From contig JAEDCY010000021.1 of the NCBI GenBank assembly GCA_016293915.1, positions 1 to 43,028 on the forward strand: DNA of 43,028 nucleotides. The letters run 5' to 3'. The stretch comes from Treponema sp. Its GTDB lineage: Bacteria > Spirochaetota > Spirochaetia > Treponematales > Treponemataceae. Made by a program: the position numbers and the translations under genes. Shown here piece by piece: positions 25,214 through 32,709 of the stretch (the stretch's first letter is position 1; each line of letters starts with the position of its first letter). The notes under the pieces were generated by a model. It saw only the letters and a program-made list of their open reading frames with translations, was not told the DNA's origin and searched no databases.

Positions 25214-26074
25214 ATGACAAACATCGAAAAATACTACAACAAATTCCACGAAGAACACCGTCTCACAACCCGCCACGGGCAGGTAGAATTCCGTACAACC
25301 CTGCACTACATCGAAGAGGCCATCCGGTGGTTGAGTGACGTGGAGCGTCGTATCGAAACCGATTACGATTGGAAATCCGTTAAAAACCGAGCCGATAGGG
25401 TCGGTTTAGGATTATCCACCTCTCCTCTCAAAATCGCCGACATCGGTGCAGGCACCGGCCGCTACTCCGTAGAACTCTGTCACCGGGGCTATGACGTAAC
25501 AGCTGTTGAACTCGTAAAACATAACCTGGAAATCTTACGTGCCAAGCACGAAAACATAAAAACCTGGCAGGGAGATGCACGCAATCTTAGTTTTCTTGAC
25601 GACAAAAGCTTTGACATAACCCTGCTCTTTGGTCCGCTTTATCACCTTCATGGTGATGAAGAAAAACTCAAGGCACTGACAGAAGCCCGTCGCATCACAA
25701 AAAAGGGCGGAATAATTCTTGTTGCCTATGTAATGAACGAATACAGCGTAATTTCTTACTGCTTTAAAGAACATAAGTGGAGCGAAGTTGCTGCAAAAGG
25801 CGGACTGAGTCCAGACTTCCACACAATCTGTAAAGAAGAAGACCTTTATGATTATGTGCGCCTTGAAGATATTGACCGTTTGAACAAAGCCGCCGGTTTA
25901 GAGCGAATCAAAATTATTTCTGCTGATGGAGCCGCAGATTATATGCGCCGCGAACTCAACGAAATGAGCCCGGAAGAATTTGAAGCCTTCTGTAGTTTTC
26001 AGCTGGCTATTGCAGAGCGGTCTGAACTTGTCGGAGCCGGCAGTCACTGTGTTGATATACTAAAAAACGTGTAA
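25214..26074 (+). CDS. Class I SAM-dependent methyltransferase with repeat-derived insertion
   Basis: A 286-residue methyltransferase. The Rossmann core begins at IADIGAGTGRYSVEL (motif I, about 74-88), with DVTAVELVKHNLEIL (motif II), FDITLLFGPLYHLHG (motif IV) and KGGIILVAYVMNEY (motif VI). The substrate is unknown. Residues about 38-70 (WLSDVERRIETDYDW then KSVKNRADRVGLGLSTS) sit where relatives have only a short link before motif I, and the DNA encoding them is made of two palindromic repeats. The frame stays open, so the protein probably tolerates the insertion as a surface loop. A GC-rich hairpin precedes the start and no Shine-Dalgarno is evident. Confidence 0.83.
   Translation: MTNIEKYYNKFHEEHRLTTRHGQVEFRTTLHYIEEAIRWLSDVERRIETDYDWKSVKNRADRVGLGLSTSPLKIADIGAGTGRYSVELCHRGYDVTAVELVKHNLEILRAKHENIKTWQGDARNLSFLDDKSFDITLLFGPLYHLHGDEEKLKALTEARRITKKGGIILVAYVMNEYSVISYCFKEHKWSEVAAKGGLSPDFHTICKEEDLYDYVRLEDIDRLNKAAGLERIKIISADGAADYMRRELNEMSPEEFEAFCSFQLAIAERSELVGAGSHCVDILKNV
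25326..25361 (+). repeat. REP-like element copy 1, inside a coding sequence
   Basis: GGTGGTTGAGT, then inner stem GACG-TGGAG-CGTC, then GTATCGAAACCG. It matches the intergenic copies at 38.9, 39.0 and 40.8-40.9 kb in order and wording; the right outer arm has diverged after AACC. It is read in frame through the methyltransferase. Confidence 0.75.
25370..25418 (+). repeat. Second palindrome inside the same coding sequence
   Basis: Outer stem TGGAAATCC (25370-25378) against GGATTATCCA (25409-25418, one bulge), inner stem AAACCGA (25384-25390) against TCGGTTT (25401-25407), loop around GATA. It adjoins copy 1 of the REP-like element, and the pair make up the extra protein segment. Confidence 0.65.
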
Positions 26075-26100
26075 TTGTACAACATAGCCGGACAATCTAT

Positions 26101-26128
26101 TTGACGATTAGAAAAAGAGGTTTATAAT
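26101..26128 (+). promoter_or_regulatory. Promoter of the HD-GYP gene, near-leaderless
   Basis: TTGACG (26101-26106), 16-bp spacer, TATAAT (26123-26128), 6 nt to the ATG at 26135. An AAGAGG lies inside the spacer and would not be in the transcript if this promoter is used. Confidence 0.6.
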
Positions 26129-26134
26129 AATATA

Positions 26135-27856
26135 ATGGACTTTAGGATTGTTTACTTACTGGCAGCATTTATATCTCTTCTTGCACTAATATTTTACTAT
26201 GAAATAAATGTAAGTAAAGTAAACAAGAACTATCTTTTACTTTTTCTGACAACATTAATTTCAAATTTCGGTTATGCAATGTATGTTCATTCAGATACTC
26301 TCGAAGCTGCAATGGCCGGAAATCTTATCTCCTATGTAGGAAGCATTTATACAATTCTTTTTGGTCTTATAGTTATGGTGGAAATGTGTAACAGACGTTT
26401 CTACTTTCCTCTTCGCTTAGGTCTTTTTATCTGGGCAACAATAATCAGTATATTTGTTGCAACAACAAGAGATACACAACTCTTTTTTAATAATCCTTGT
26501 CTGATAAAATATCACGGACTCTCAATCATAAAATACAAAATGGGTCCCGCAATGATTCTTTATCTAATCTATCTGATAGTAATCAATCTTTCAGGACTTA
26601 TTGTTACAGCATGTACAATTCTCACAAAGAAAAATGTTTCAAAAAAATCCCTTAAAATTCTTATGGCCATGCTAATTTTTGGAACACTTTCTTACATCAT
26701 TCCGGTTTTACTGGGTATAAAATTTAATTTTATGCCATATATCTATATCATAATGGAAATCTTTTTCCTTTATTTTTCTACAAAATCAAATACATACGAC
26801 CTTCAGTTAAATCTTATTAATGTTTATAAAAACCGCACAGGATACGGATATATAGCTTTTGACAATAATAAAAGATTCTTAGGCTGTGATGAATTCGCAC
26901 TTACCTTTTTTCCTCTTCTTGCTGAAATTTCTCTTGATACCTGCATTCCAGAAAATTTCACAAGTATCATTCAAAACCTGCACTACAATGACTGTAACTG
27001 GGACTGGAATAGCCATTTAAGCCAGGATTTCAGAGTTTCAAACGAAGACAAAGCCGCAATCTGTACAATTCACAGAATTTCTATAAACCGCATGAGAATG
27101 GGTTATCTTCTGGAAATTCGTGATGATACAGAACAGCAGAATTACATCAAGGGAATTAACTCTTATAACAAAGAACTCTCTCATCTGGTAAAAGAGAAAA
27201 CTGAGCAGGTTACCGACATGCAGGATTCCATCATCAGGGGAATTGCAACCATGGTAGAAAGCCGCGACAACTCTACCGGCGGTCACATTCTGCGCACCAG
27301 CGACTGTATCGAAATCTTTGCAGAAGAACTGCTTAAGCACGAGGAAATTGAAAAGCTTTCGCCATCCTTCTTAAAGCTTCTGGTAAAGGCTGCCCCTATG
27401 CACGATTTAGGAAAAATTGCCGTAGACGATGCCATTCTTCGTAAGCCCGGAAAGTTTACTCCGGAAGAATATGAAAAAATGAAAGAACACCCGACTAAGG
27501 GTGCAGTTATAGTGCATAAGGTTTTGAGCGGAATTAATGATGAAGAGTTCCGCCAGATTGCAGTAAACGTTGCTCACTACCATCACGAAAAATGGGATGG
27601 TACAGGCTATCCTGAAAAACTACATGGAGAAGCAATTCCGCTCGAAGCCCGCATTATGGCTCTGGCAGATGTATTTGATGCGCTGGTAAGCAAACGCTGT
27701 TATAAGGAAGCAAAATCTTTTGATGAAGCCTTTGAGATTATCAAAAATAATTTAGGCCATCACTTTGATCCGGTTATCGGCAAGATTTTCATAGACTGCA
27801 GATCAAAACTCGAAGAGTACTACACTAACGCTTTAGATACACCATCAACAGCATAA
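26135..27856 (+). CDS. 7TM sensor with HD-GYP c-di-GMP phosphodiesterase domain
   Basis: A 573-residue integral membrane protein. The N-terminus has seven hydrophobic segments (about 4-22, 31-50, 60-82, 95-112, 135-160, 172-192, 195-212), like the 7TM sensor of some histidine kinases, followed by a PAS-like stretch (about 230-330) and a short coiled linker. The HD-GYP domain (about 365-560) has MHDLGK (HD at about 423-424), HHEKWDGTGYP (GYP about 491-493) and LADVFDALVSKRCYK, all expected for active c-di-GMP hydrolysis to pGpG/GMP. It probably opposes the diguanylate cyclase encoded 2 kb upstream. Its last 32 bp overlap the 3' end of mnmG on the other strand. Confidence 0.92.
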   Translation: MDFRIVYLLAAFISLLALIFYYEINVSKVNKNYLLLFLTTLISNFGYAMYVHSDTLEAAMAGNLISYVGSIYTILFGLIVMVEMCNRRFYFPLRLGLFIWATIISIFVATTRDTQLFFNNPCLIKYHGLSIIKYKMGPAMILYLIYLIVINLSGLIVTACTILTKKNVSKKSLKILMAMLIFGTLSYIIPVLLGIKFNFMPYIYIIMEIFFLYFSTKSNTYDLQLNLINVYKNRTGYGYIAFDNNKRFLGCDEFALTFFPLLAEISLDTCIPENFTSIIQNLHYNDCNWDWNSHLSQDFRVSNEDKAAICTIHRISINRMRMGYLLEIRDDTEQQNYIKGINSYNKELSHLVKEKTEQVTDMQDSIIRGIATMVESRDNSTGGHILRTSDCIEIFAEELLKHEEIEKLSPSFLKLLVKAAPMHDLGKIAVDDAILRKPGKFTPEEYEKMKEHPTKGAVIVHKVLSGINDEEFRQIAVNVAHYHHEKWDGTGYPEKLHGEAIPLEARIMALADVFDALVSKRCYKEAKSFDEAFEIIKNNLGHHFDPVIGKIFIDCRSKLEEYYTNALDTPSTA

Positions 27857-29888
27857 TATCACTGTTTCGAATTCCACTGATGCGGTTAGCCTGCCCCAGA
27901 GTTACCGGGCGGATTGCTTCGAGTTTGTTGCGGCTCTCTGCTGAAAGAGACGGAATACTACCGTAATCAAAATCTGCAGGGATGCGGGCATTCTCCATTT
28001 TGTGAAGTTTTTCTACGCGCTTGTCCTGCTTTTCAATATAGTATTTATACTTTGCGTCAATCTTTGCCATTTCCCAGTCAGCTTCCGGATAGCCCGGGTT
28101 TTCCATGTCAGGCTTTTTGAGCAGAAGAGCTTCAATTTCTGAAAGACGGGCATATTTTTCGTTTATTGCATCAAACTGAGCCTGAGTCTTAAGGCCGCAG
28201 CGGAAGGCGTACTTTGCAAGGCGACGGTCTGCTGTATCGTGGCGGAGCTTTAAGCGGTATTCAGCGCGGGCTGTGAACATGCGGTAAGGCTCTTTTGTTC
28301 CAAGAGTTACAAGGTCGTCTATAAGTACTCCGATATAAGCTTCATCACGGCCAAGAATTACAGGCTCAAATTCCGGAATCTTGTCAAAGGCATAAAAGCC
28401 GGCATTTTTCTGAATGCCACGTTCATAATCGTTGAGCTCGTGAGTTTCGCGTTCAGAGATTTCGGCAAAACGTACCTTTTCTTCGTTGGTCATATTGGCC
28501 TTTGGACGGAAGGCGCCAGGTTCTGTGCTTGATGGAACGCCATTCAATGTATGAGGCAGCTCTGCAAGAGGACCGCATACTTTTATATGCTCACGGGCAT
28601 AAAGTCCGGCATTCATTCCTGCTATAAGGCCCTGGCCGGCAGCTTCCTCATAACCGGAAGTTCCGTTTATTTGACCGGCATTGAAGAGGCCTGCAACACG
28701 CTTAGTTTCCAGAGATGGATAGAGCTGGGTCGGTTCAACAAAGTCATATTCTACAGCGTAACCCGGGCGGCTCTGTACGGCATTTTCAAAGCCAGACATT
28801 GTACGCATAAAGGCATCCTGTACACATTCAGGCAGGCTGGAAGAAAGCCCGTTAAGGTAGATTTCGTCAGTTTCAAGACCTTCCGGTTCTACGAAAATCT
28901 GATGTCGGTCGCGTTCCTTAAAGCGCATAACCTTGTCTTCGATAGAAGGACAATAGCGCGGACCAATGCCGCTGATTTTACCGCTGTACAAAGGAGAGCG
29001 TCCAATATTATCGCGGATGATTTTATGAGTTTCTTCATTTGTATAAACAATGTGGCAGTTTACTAATGGGCGTTCTACGCGCTCTGTTTCAAAGCTGAAA
29101 GGAATAACCTCTGTGTCTCCAGGCTGTTCGTCGAGTTTGCTAAAGTCCACGCTTTTTCTTAAAATACGTGGCGGTGTTCCAGTCTTGAGCCGGCCGGTTG
29201 TAAAGCCAAGCCGGTGCAGGCTTTCTGTAAGTCCGTATGCAGCAGGCTCGCCTACACGGCCACAAGGTGCATCATATTCACCAATAAAAATGCGCCCACC
29301 GAGGAAAGTACCTGTTGTTAATACAACGGAGCGTACGGGAATGACACGCCCGCGTTCGGTTACCACGCCGGTTACCTTCTGGCGCATTCCGCTTCTGGCT
29401 GCTGCTGTGCGTCCGTCTCCACGGAACTCACCTGGAATAGTTCCCTTTTCTGCAGCAGAATCGCTGTTAGGTGGAAGCGGAGTAGACGAAGCAGTTGTAA
29501 GGATATCAATAACGGTATCCATCAGTGTATAAAGATTTGGAGTTGTTTCACAGATTTTTCGGGCAAGCATTGAATAGGTAATCTTATCTGCCTGGGAACG
29601 TGGTGCCTGCACAGCTGGGCCACGGCTTTTATTGAGCATGCGGAATTGAATCATAGATTTGTCGATGAGTTTTGCCATCTGCCCGCCGAGAGCATCTATT
29701 TCGCGGACAATATTTCCTTTTGCAATTCCACCAATTGAAGGATTACAGCTCATTCTTGCAATTGCATCAGGAGTTTGGGTAATAAGTACTGTTTTCAAAC
29801 CCATGCGGGCACAGGCAAGTCCTGCTTCAATTCCGGCATGTCCCGCACCAACTACGGCAACATCATAATAATCATAAAAACCAGGCAT
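27825..29888 (-). CDS. mnmG: tRNA uridine-5-carboxymethylaminomethyl modification enzyme MnmG
   Basis: FAD-dependent partner of MnmE that installs cmnm5U34 in the wobble position of several tRNAs. Motifs: VVGAGHAGIEA (FAD site), SCNPSIGGIAKG, GGQMAKLID, TGTFLGGRIFIGEY, RYCPSIEDKVMRF and the C-terminal ISGIRNSDIMLLMVYLKR. At 687 residues it is about 60 longer than usual. Most of the excess is a low-complexity segment after the VIDIL strand (about 132-175: SSTPLPPNSDSAAEKGTIPG and flanks). I start at the ATG at 29888 (GGAAG five bases upstream) rather than the TTG at 29900. The 3' end overlaps the convergent HD-GYP gene by 32 bp. Confidence 0.95.
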   Translation of the reverse strand: MPGFYDYYDVAVVGAGHAGIEAGLACARMGLKTVLITQTPDAIARMSCNPSIGGIAKGNIVREIDALGGQMAKLIDKSMIQFRMLNKSRGPAVQAPRSQADKITYSMLARKICETTPNLYTLMDTVIDILTTASSTPLPPNSDSAAEKGTIPGEFRGDGRTAAARSGMRQKVTGVVTERGRVIPVRSVVLTTGTFLGGRIFIGEYDAPCGRVGEPAAYGLTESLHRLGFTTGRLKTGTPPRILRKSVDFSKLDEQPGDTEVIPFSFETERVERPLVNCHIVYTNEETHKIIRDNIGRSPLYSGKISGIGPRYCPSIEDKVMRFKERDRHQIFVEPEGLETDEIYLNGLSSSLPECVQDAFMRTMSGFENAVQSRPGYAVEYDFVEPTQLYPSLETKRVAGLFNAGQINGTSGYEEAAGQGLIAGMNAGLYAREHIKVCGPLAELPHTLNGVPSSTEPGAFRPKANMTNEEKVRFAEISERETHELNDYERGIQKNAGFYAFDKIPEFEPVILGRDEAYIGVLIDDLVTLGTKEPYRMFTARAEYRLKLRHDTADRRLAKYAFRCGLKTQAQFDAINEKYARLSEIEALLLKKPDMENPGYPEADWEMAKIDAKYKYYIEKQDKRVEKLHKMENARIPADFDYGSIPSLSAESRNKLEAIRPVTLGQANRISGIRNSDIMLLMVYLKR

Positions 29889-29911
29889 TTTTTCTTCCAA
29901 ATTAAAAATAG

Positions 29912-29932
29912 ACCCCGAAACAAGTTCGGGGT
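29912..29932. repeat. Palindrome in the mnmG leader
   Basis: On the minus strand ACCCCGAA-CTTG-TTTCGGGGT forms an 8-bp stem with one bulged T. It falls between the mnmG promoter and its ribosome-binding site. The wording (GTCACCCCGAACTTG, TTTCGGGGTCT) is like short dispersed palindromes I know from several unrelated bacterial groups. Only one copy is in this window. Confidence 0.6.
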
Positions 29933-29944
29933 GACAGTTCCGTT

Positions 29945-29973
29945 ATTATATCTAAAAACAAAGCCTTGCACAA
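29945..29973 (-). promoter_or_regulatory. Promoter of mnmG
   Basis: On the minus strand TTGTGC, 17-bp spacer, TATAAT (complement at 29945-29950). It lies between the receptor gene stop and mnmG and gives a leader of about 50 nt that contains a hairpin. Confidence 0.55.
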
Positions 29974-29977
29974 TAAA

Positions 29978-31879
29978 TCAGAAAAACTTATATCGTGCAC
30001 CAACGGTGAGCGATATGCCTGGCATAGGATATTCATCGATTGCCTGATAATTCCAGTTTAATAAATTATCCAGCTTTAAGAACGGTGTAAACTTTCCCTT
30101 TATAGGAGCACCTTCTGCTGCAAGATTTACAAGCAGATAAGGATCCAGTTTGTAAAGATTCATATTTTCAGTATATCTGTTGCCTGTATATTCTGCGCTA
30201 AGTCTGATTTTTGCAAGTTCGAAATTTAAGCCAAAAACCAGAGAGCATACAAAATCAGGTGTCCACATAATTCTCTTTCCATAAGTATGCGGACTTGATT
30301 CATCCAAAAGCCGGTTATAAAGATATTCGCCATTCACATCAATTTCCAAAAGCCCATTCCAAAATTGTGCACCAAGAGAAAAATCTACACCAAGATAAAA
30401 GGCACTTGAAATGTTCTGGGTTGTACCACTGCCCCACTGGATTTTATCCTTATAATAGTTTGAGAAAACTGTAACAGAAGCATCAAAGGGGCAGTTTCTG
30501 AGTGCAAAACCTAAATCAGCACCCCAGCCGCTTTCAGGCTTCAAGTTTGGATTTCCATGAAAGCCACTGCCTTCCCAAAACAAATCATCCATATTTGGAA
30601 ACTGCACCATGCGGTAAACGTCAAAAGTAAACTGAACCTTTGAAAGTTCAAGAGAAAGACCAGCCTTCGGAACAAAAGCAAAATTGCAGTTGTTATCATT
30701 AAAGCAAAACTTTACGGCAAGAGGAAGCGAAAATGTCCAGCCACCACCAGGTGTAAACTTAAAAGTTTCTTTTCCTACTCCCGAAAGCTGATTATGTTTT
30801 CCATCATTCGTAGAATCAAGAAAAGTATAATCTGCTGAAATTCCAATAAGTTGCTGTATACGCCCGCCAGCGAGCGAATAAAAATCAGCAGTTCCTGTAT
30901 ATTTAATTGTATTTATATAATGAATGCTTTCATCACTATAAATAGCTTTTGTATTTTCTCTATAATAGCGATTATTATACTGCCATGAAATACTGTTTTT
31001 TAAATTAAACAAATTTACTACTGCCGGATTAGAAAGTGAAATTAAAACATTATTATTGATATCGCGCTGCAAACCTGGTGTCTGCGAATACATAGTTCCA
31101 GGTATATGCTTATTTCCGGCATAGAATAAGTCGCTGAATGAAATATTATTTCCATTTTTAAAATAATGAGTTACAGCAAGATTCCCCTGTCCGTCCAGAA
31201 CCTGAGAATCTTTTCTCTGTGACAAAACATTTTTATCATTTATATACAAAAAAAGATTCTGCGCATAATTGCAGGCTAGCCCGGAATTAAAAAATGTCTG
31301 TTCGCCGATTTTCCCTGAAAACAAAAGCTTCTGGAAAACTGAATCAAGCGGCAAATTCAAATTGAAAAAAGTTTTAGCTGCCTCTTCAACAGAAAGTGTA
31401 TTTTTTAGATCTGTCTTTTTTGTAGTGATGTAAATTACACCACCAACTGCCCCTTCATCTTCAACACCTTCTGTAAAGCCGCCACGAATTATTTCAATTT
31501 TCTCAATTGCAGAAATATCAATAGCAGAAAAATCAAAAGTGCCGTACTGAGCATTGTTAACACAGATTCCGTCTATTACAACACGTACTGTTTCATCTGT
31601 AAAACCACGGATACTTGGTTTACTTTCAAGCCCATAAGCGCCATAAGAAAGATTCTGAATACCGCAGCGTTCTATTACCTGAGATAGAGATTCAATATGT
31701 TCTGCTTCAAGCATTTCAGCTGTAAGCACAATCTTTCTTTCAACAGAGGATGGAAGATAGGTTGTAACTTCGGGAAGTATGATTTCTGCTTCCTGCGAAT
31801 TCAAGGGTGAGAAAAATAAAAATATCAGAATTATAAAAATAAGAGGGGAATTACTTCCCCTCAATACATGGCGTTTCAC
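29978..31879 (-). CDS. TonB-dependent outer membrane receptor, BtuB-like, under cobalamin riboswitch
   Basis: A 633-residue outer-membrane receptor. A signal peptide (about 1-29, hydrophobic FIILIFLFFSPLNS) precedes a plug domain (about 35-155) with VIERCGIQNLSYGAYG, KPSIRGFTDETVRVVIDGICV, IEKIEIIRGG and GAVGGVIYITTKK, the TonB-dependent plug signature. The rest is aromatic-rich barrel strands ending in ARYKFF with a terminal Phe. It is the second gene behind a cobalamin riboswitch, so cobalamins or related corrinoids are the likely cargo. The best start is a GTG at 31879, 7 bp after the lipoprotein stop, without a good ribosome-binding site and with a hairpin inside codons 7-13. Confidence 0.9.
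   Translation of the reverse strand: MKRHVLRGSNSPLIFIILIFLFFSPLNSQEAEIILPEVTTYLPSSVERKIVLTAEMLEAEHIESLSQVIERCGIQNLSYGAYGLESKPSIRGFTDETVRVVIDGICVNNAQYGTFDFSAIDISAIEKIEIIRGGFTEGVEDEGAVGGVIYITTKKTDLKNTLSVEEAAKTFFNLNLPLDSVFQKLLFSGKIGEQTFFNSGLACNYAQNLFLYINDKNVLSQRKDSQVLDGQGNLAVTHYFKNGNNISFSDLFYAGNKHIPGTMYSQTPGLQRDINNNVLISLSNPAVVNLFNLKNSISWQYNNRYYRENTKAIYSDESIHYINTIKYTGTADFYSLAGGRIQQLIGISADYTFLDSTNDGKHNQLSGVGKETFKFTPGGGWTFSLPLAVKFCFNDNNCNFAFVPKAGLSLELSKVQFTFDVYRMVQFPNMDDLFWEGSGFHGNPNLKPESGWGADLGFALRNCPFDASVTVFSNYYKDKIQWGSGTTQNISSAFYLGVDFSLGAQFWNGLLEIDVNGEYLYNRLLDESSPHTYGKRIMWTPDFVCSLVFGLNFELAKIRLSAEYTGNRYTENMNLYKLDPYLLVNLAAEGAPIKGKFTPFLKLDNLLNWNYQAIDEYPMPGISLTVGARYKFF
31843..31862 (-). promoter_or_regulatory. 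Hairpin at the start of the receptor coding sequence
   Basis: GAGGGGAA-GTAA-TTCCCCTC, a perfect 8-bp stem, covers codons 7-13 of the receptor. It could damp translation initiation or 5' exonuclease entry, making the receptor less abundant than the lipoprotein encoded upstream. Confidence 0.5.
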
Positions 31880-31886
31880 TTATGCA

Positions 31887-32354
31887 TTAATATTGTTTTG
31901 AATAAGTACCATAAAGGCCAAAATAACCATTCTCAATTGTAAATTCTGTTTTGGCTTCAAGCAGGCTGTCTGCAGATGTTTTTCCGCCAGCTTTATAAGC
32001 ATTAGCAAATTTACAAGAAAATGCATCCCAGTCTTTATAAGAAACTGCATAGTACTTGTTGTTTGTATCTACAAGGTAGATATACTTATCTGAAATCTCT
32101 GCAATAGTTCTTGTCCAGCCGAAACCGTAACCACCATCATCATAAACTACAGAACTTGTGTTAATTGTATAACCATCATTATACTGACTTTTCCAGGTTC
32201 CAGAAATCAAAGTTTTGTAATAAGTCTGCTGATAAACATAATTTGCAACAACTACCTGAGCAGTTGCATCCTCTGCTGGTTTACAACCTGTGAATGAAAG
32301 ACATGCAACAAGCACTGCTGCTGCAAAAAGATGAGAGAGTTTAAAATTTTTCAT
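31887..32354 (-). CDS. Small Tyr-rich lipoprotein, first gene of the cobalamin-regulated operon
   Basis: A 155-residue lipoprotein: signal peptide with lipobox LSFTGC (Cys25 lipidated), then about 130 residues unusually rich in Tyr and aromatics (ANYVYQQTYYKTLISGTW, SDKYIYLVDTNNKYYAVSY). The pattern suggests a single small beta-domain exposed at the outer or inner membrane surface. I recognise no named family. It is the first cistron behind a cobalamin riboswitch and directly precedes the TonB-dependent receptor. A corrinoid-binding surface partner, comparable in position to BtuG/BtuH lipoproteins of Bacteroides but not visibly related, is the simplest inference. Confidence 0.85.
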   Translation of the reverse strand: MKNFKLSHLFAAAVLVACLSFTGCKPAEDATAQVVVANYVYQQTYYKTLISGTWKSQYNDGYTINTSSVVYDDGGYGFGWTRTIAEISDKYIYLVDTNNKYYAVSYKDWDAFSCKFANAYKAGGKTSADSLLEAKTEFTIENGYFGLYGTYSKQY

Positions 32355-32420
32355 TATTTATTTCCCGGGAACCGAGACTGCGCAGTTCCAAAAAGTTAAG
32401 ATATCCTTTCATACGAAAGG

Positions 32421-32591
32421 CGTGTACCAAAGTTTCCGGGCTCACAGAATTCAGGATTAACCTTCCCAGAACCGTAGATGTTCCAGTGGTTCTAACAACC
32501 CCGTATGGTGGTTTCGATAAGCTCTACCACCGCTCCGTATACCGTTGCGCATTCAGCTCAGGCCTTGCACCTGCTTCCATTGAAATACACG
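32421..32591 (-). promoter_or_regulatory. Cobalamin (B12) riboswitch
   Basis: Read on the minus strand, P1 pairs CGTGTA (32586-32591) with TACACG (32421-32426). Between them come the class hallmarks in order: GGAAGCAGGTGCAAGGCCTG, GCTG, GCGCAACGGTA, CCACTGG, GGGAAGG and GTGAGCCCGGAAAC. A hairpin CCTTTC-GTAT-GAAAGG follows P1, then GGAACTG/CGGTTCC directly before the ribosome-binding GGGA of the lipoprotein gene. This suggests control of translation initiation; no U-tract terminator is seen. Cobalamin should switch the operon off. Confidence 0.93.
32507..32532 (-). repeat. REP-like element copy 6, inside the riboswitch
   Basis: GGTGGTTTCGATA and ACCACCG sit in the variable region of the cobalamin aptamer, between the GCAACGGTA and CCACTGG blocks. 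The inner stem of the element is lost, leaving a single 6-bp hairpin that extends a peripheral helix. Confidence 0.65.
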
Positions 32592-32596
32592 AGAAA

Positions 32597-32625
32597 AATA
32601 TAGCATAAATGAATTAGTTTGTCAC
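32597..32625 (-). promoter_or_regulatory. Promoter of the cobalamin-regulated operon
   Basis: On the minus strand GTGACA, 17-bp spacer, TATATT. The predicted start site is around 32590, exactly where the riboswitch P1 begins. Confidence 0.65.
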
Positions 32626-32709
32626 ATAGATTCGAAATTTACTAACGTAATTCCATTTAAAATAATAAATATGATTTTGTGTTAGCAACAACGAATCCGT
32701 GTGATATTT

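Noticed and set aside
28551..29532. Two plus-strand frames of 160-171 codons
   Set aside because: They lie wholly opposite mnmG, which has full family motifs.
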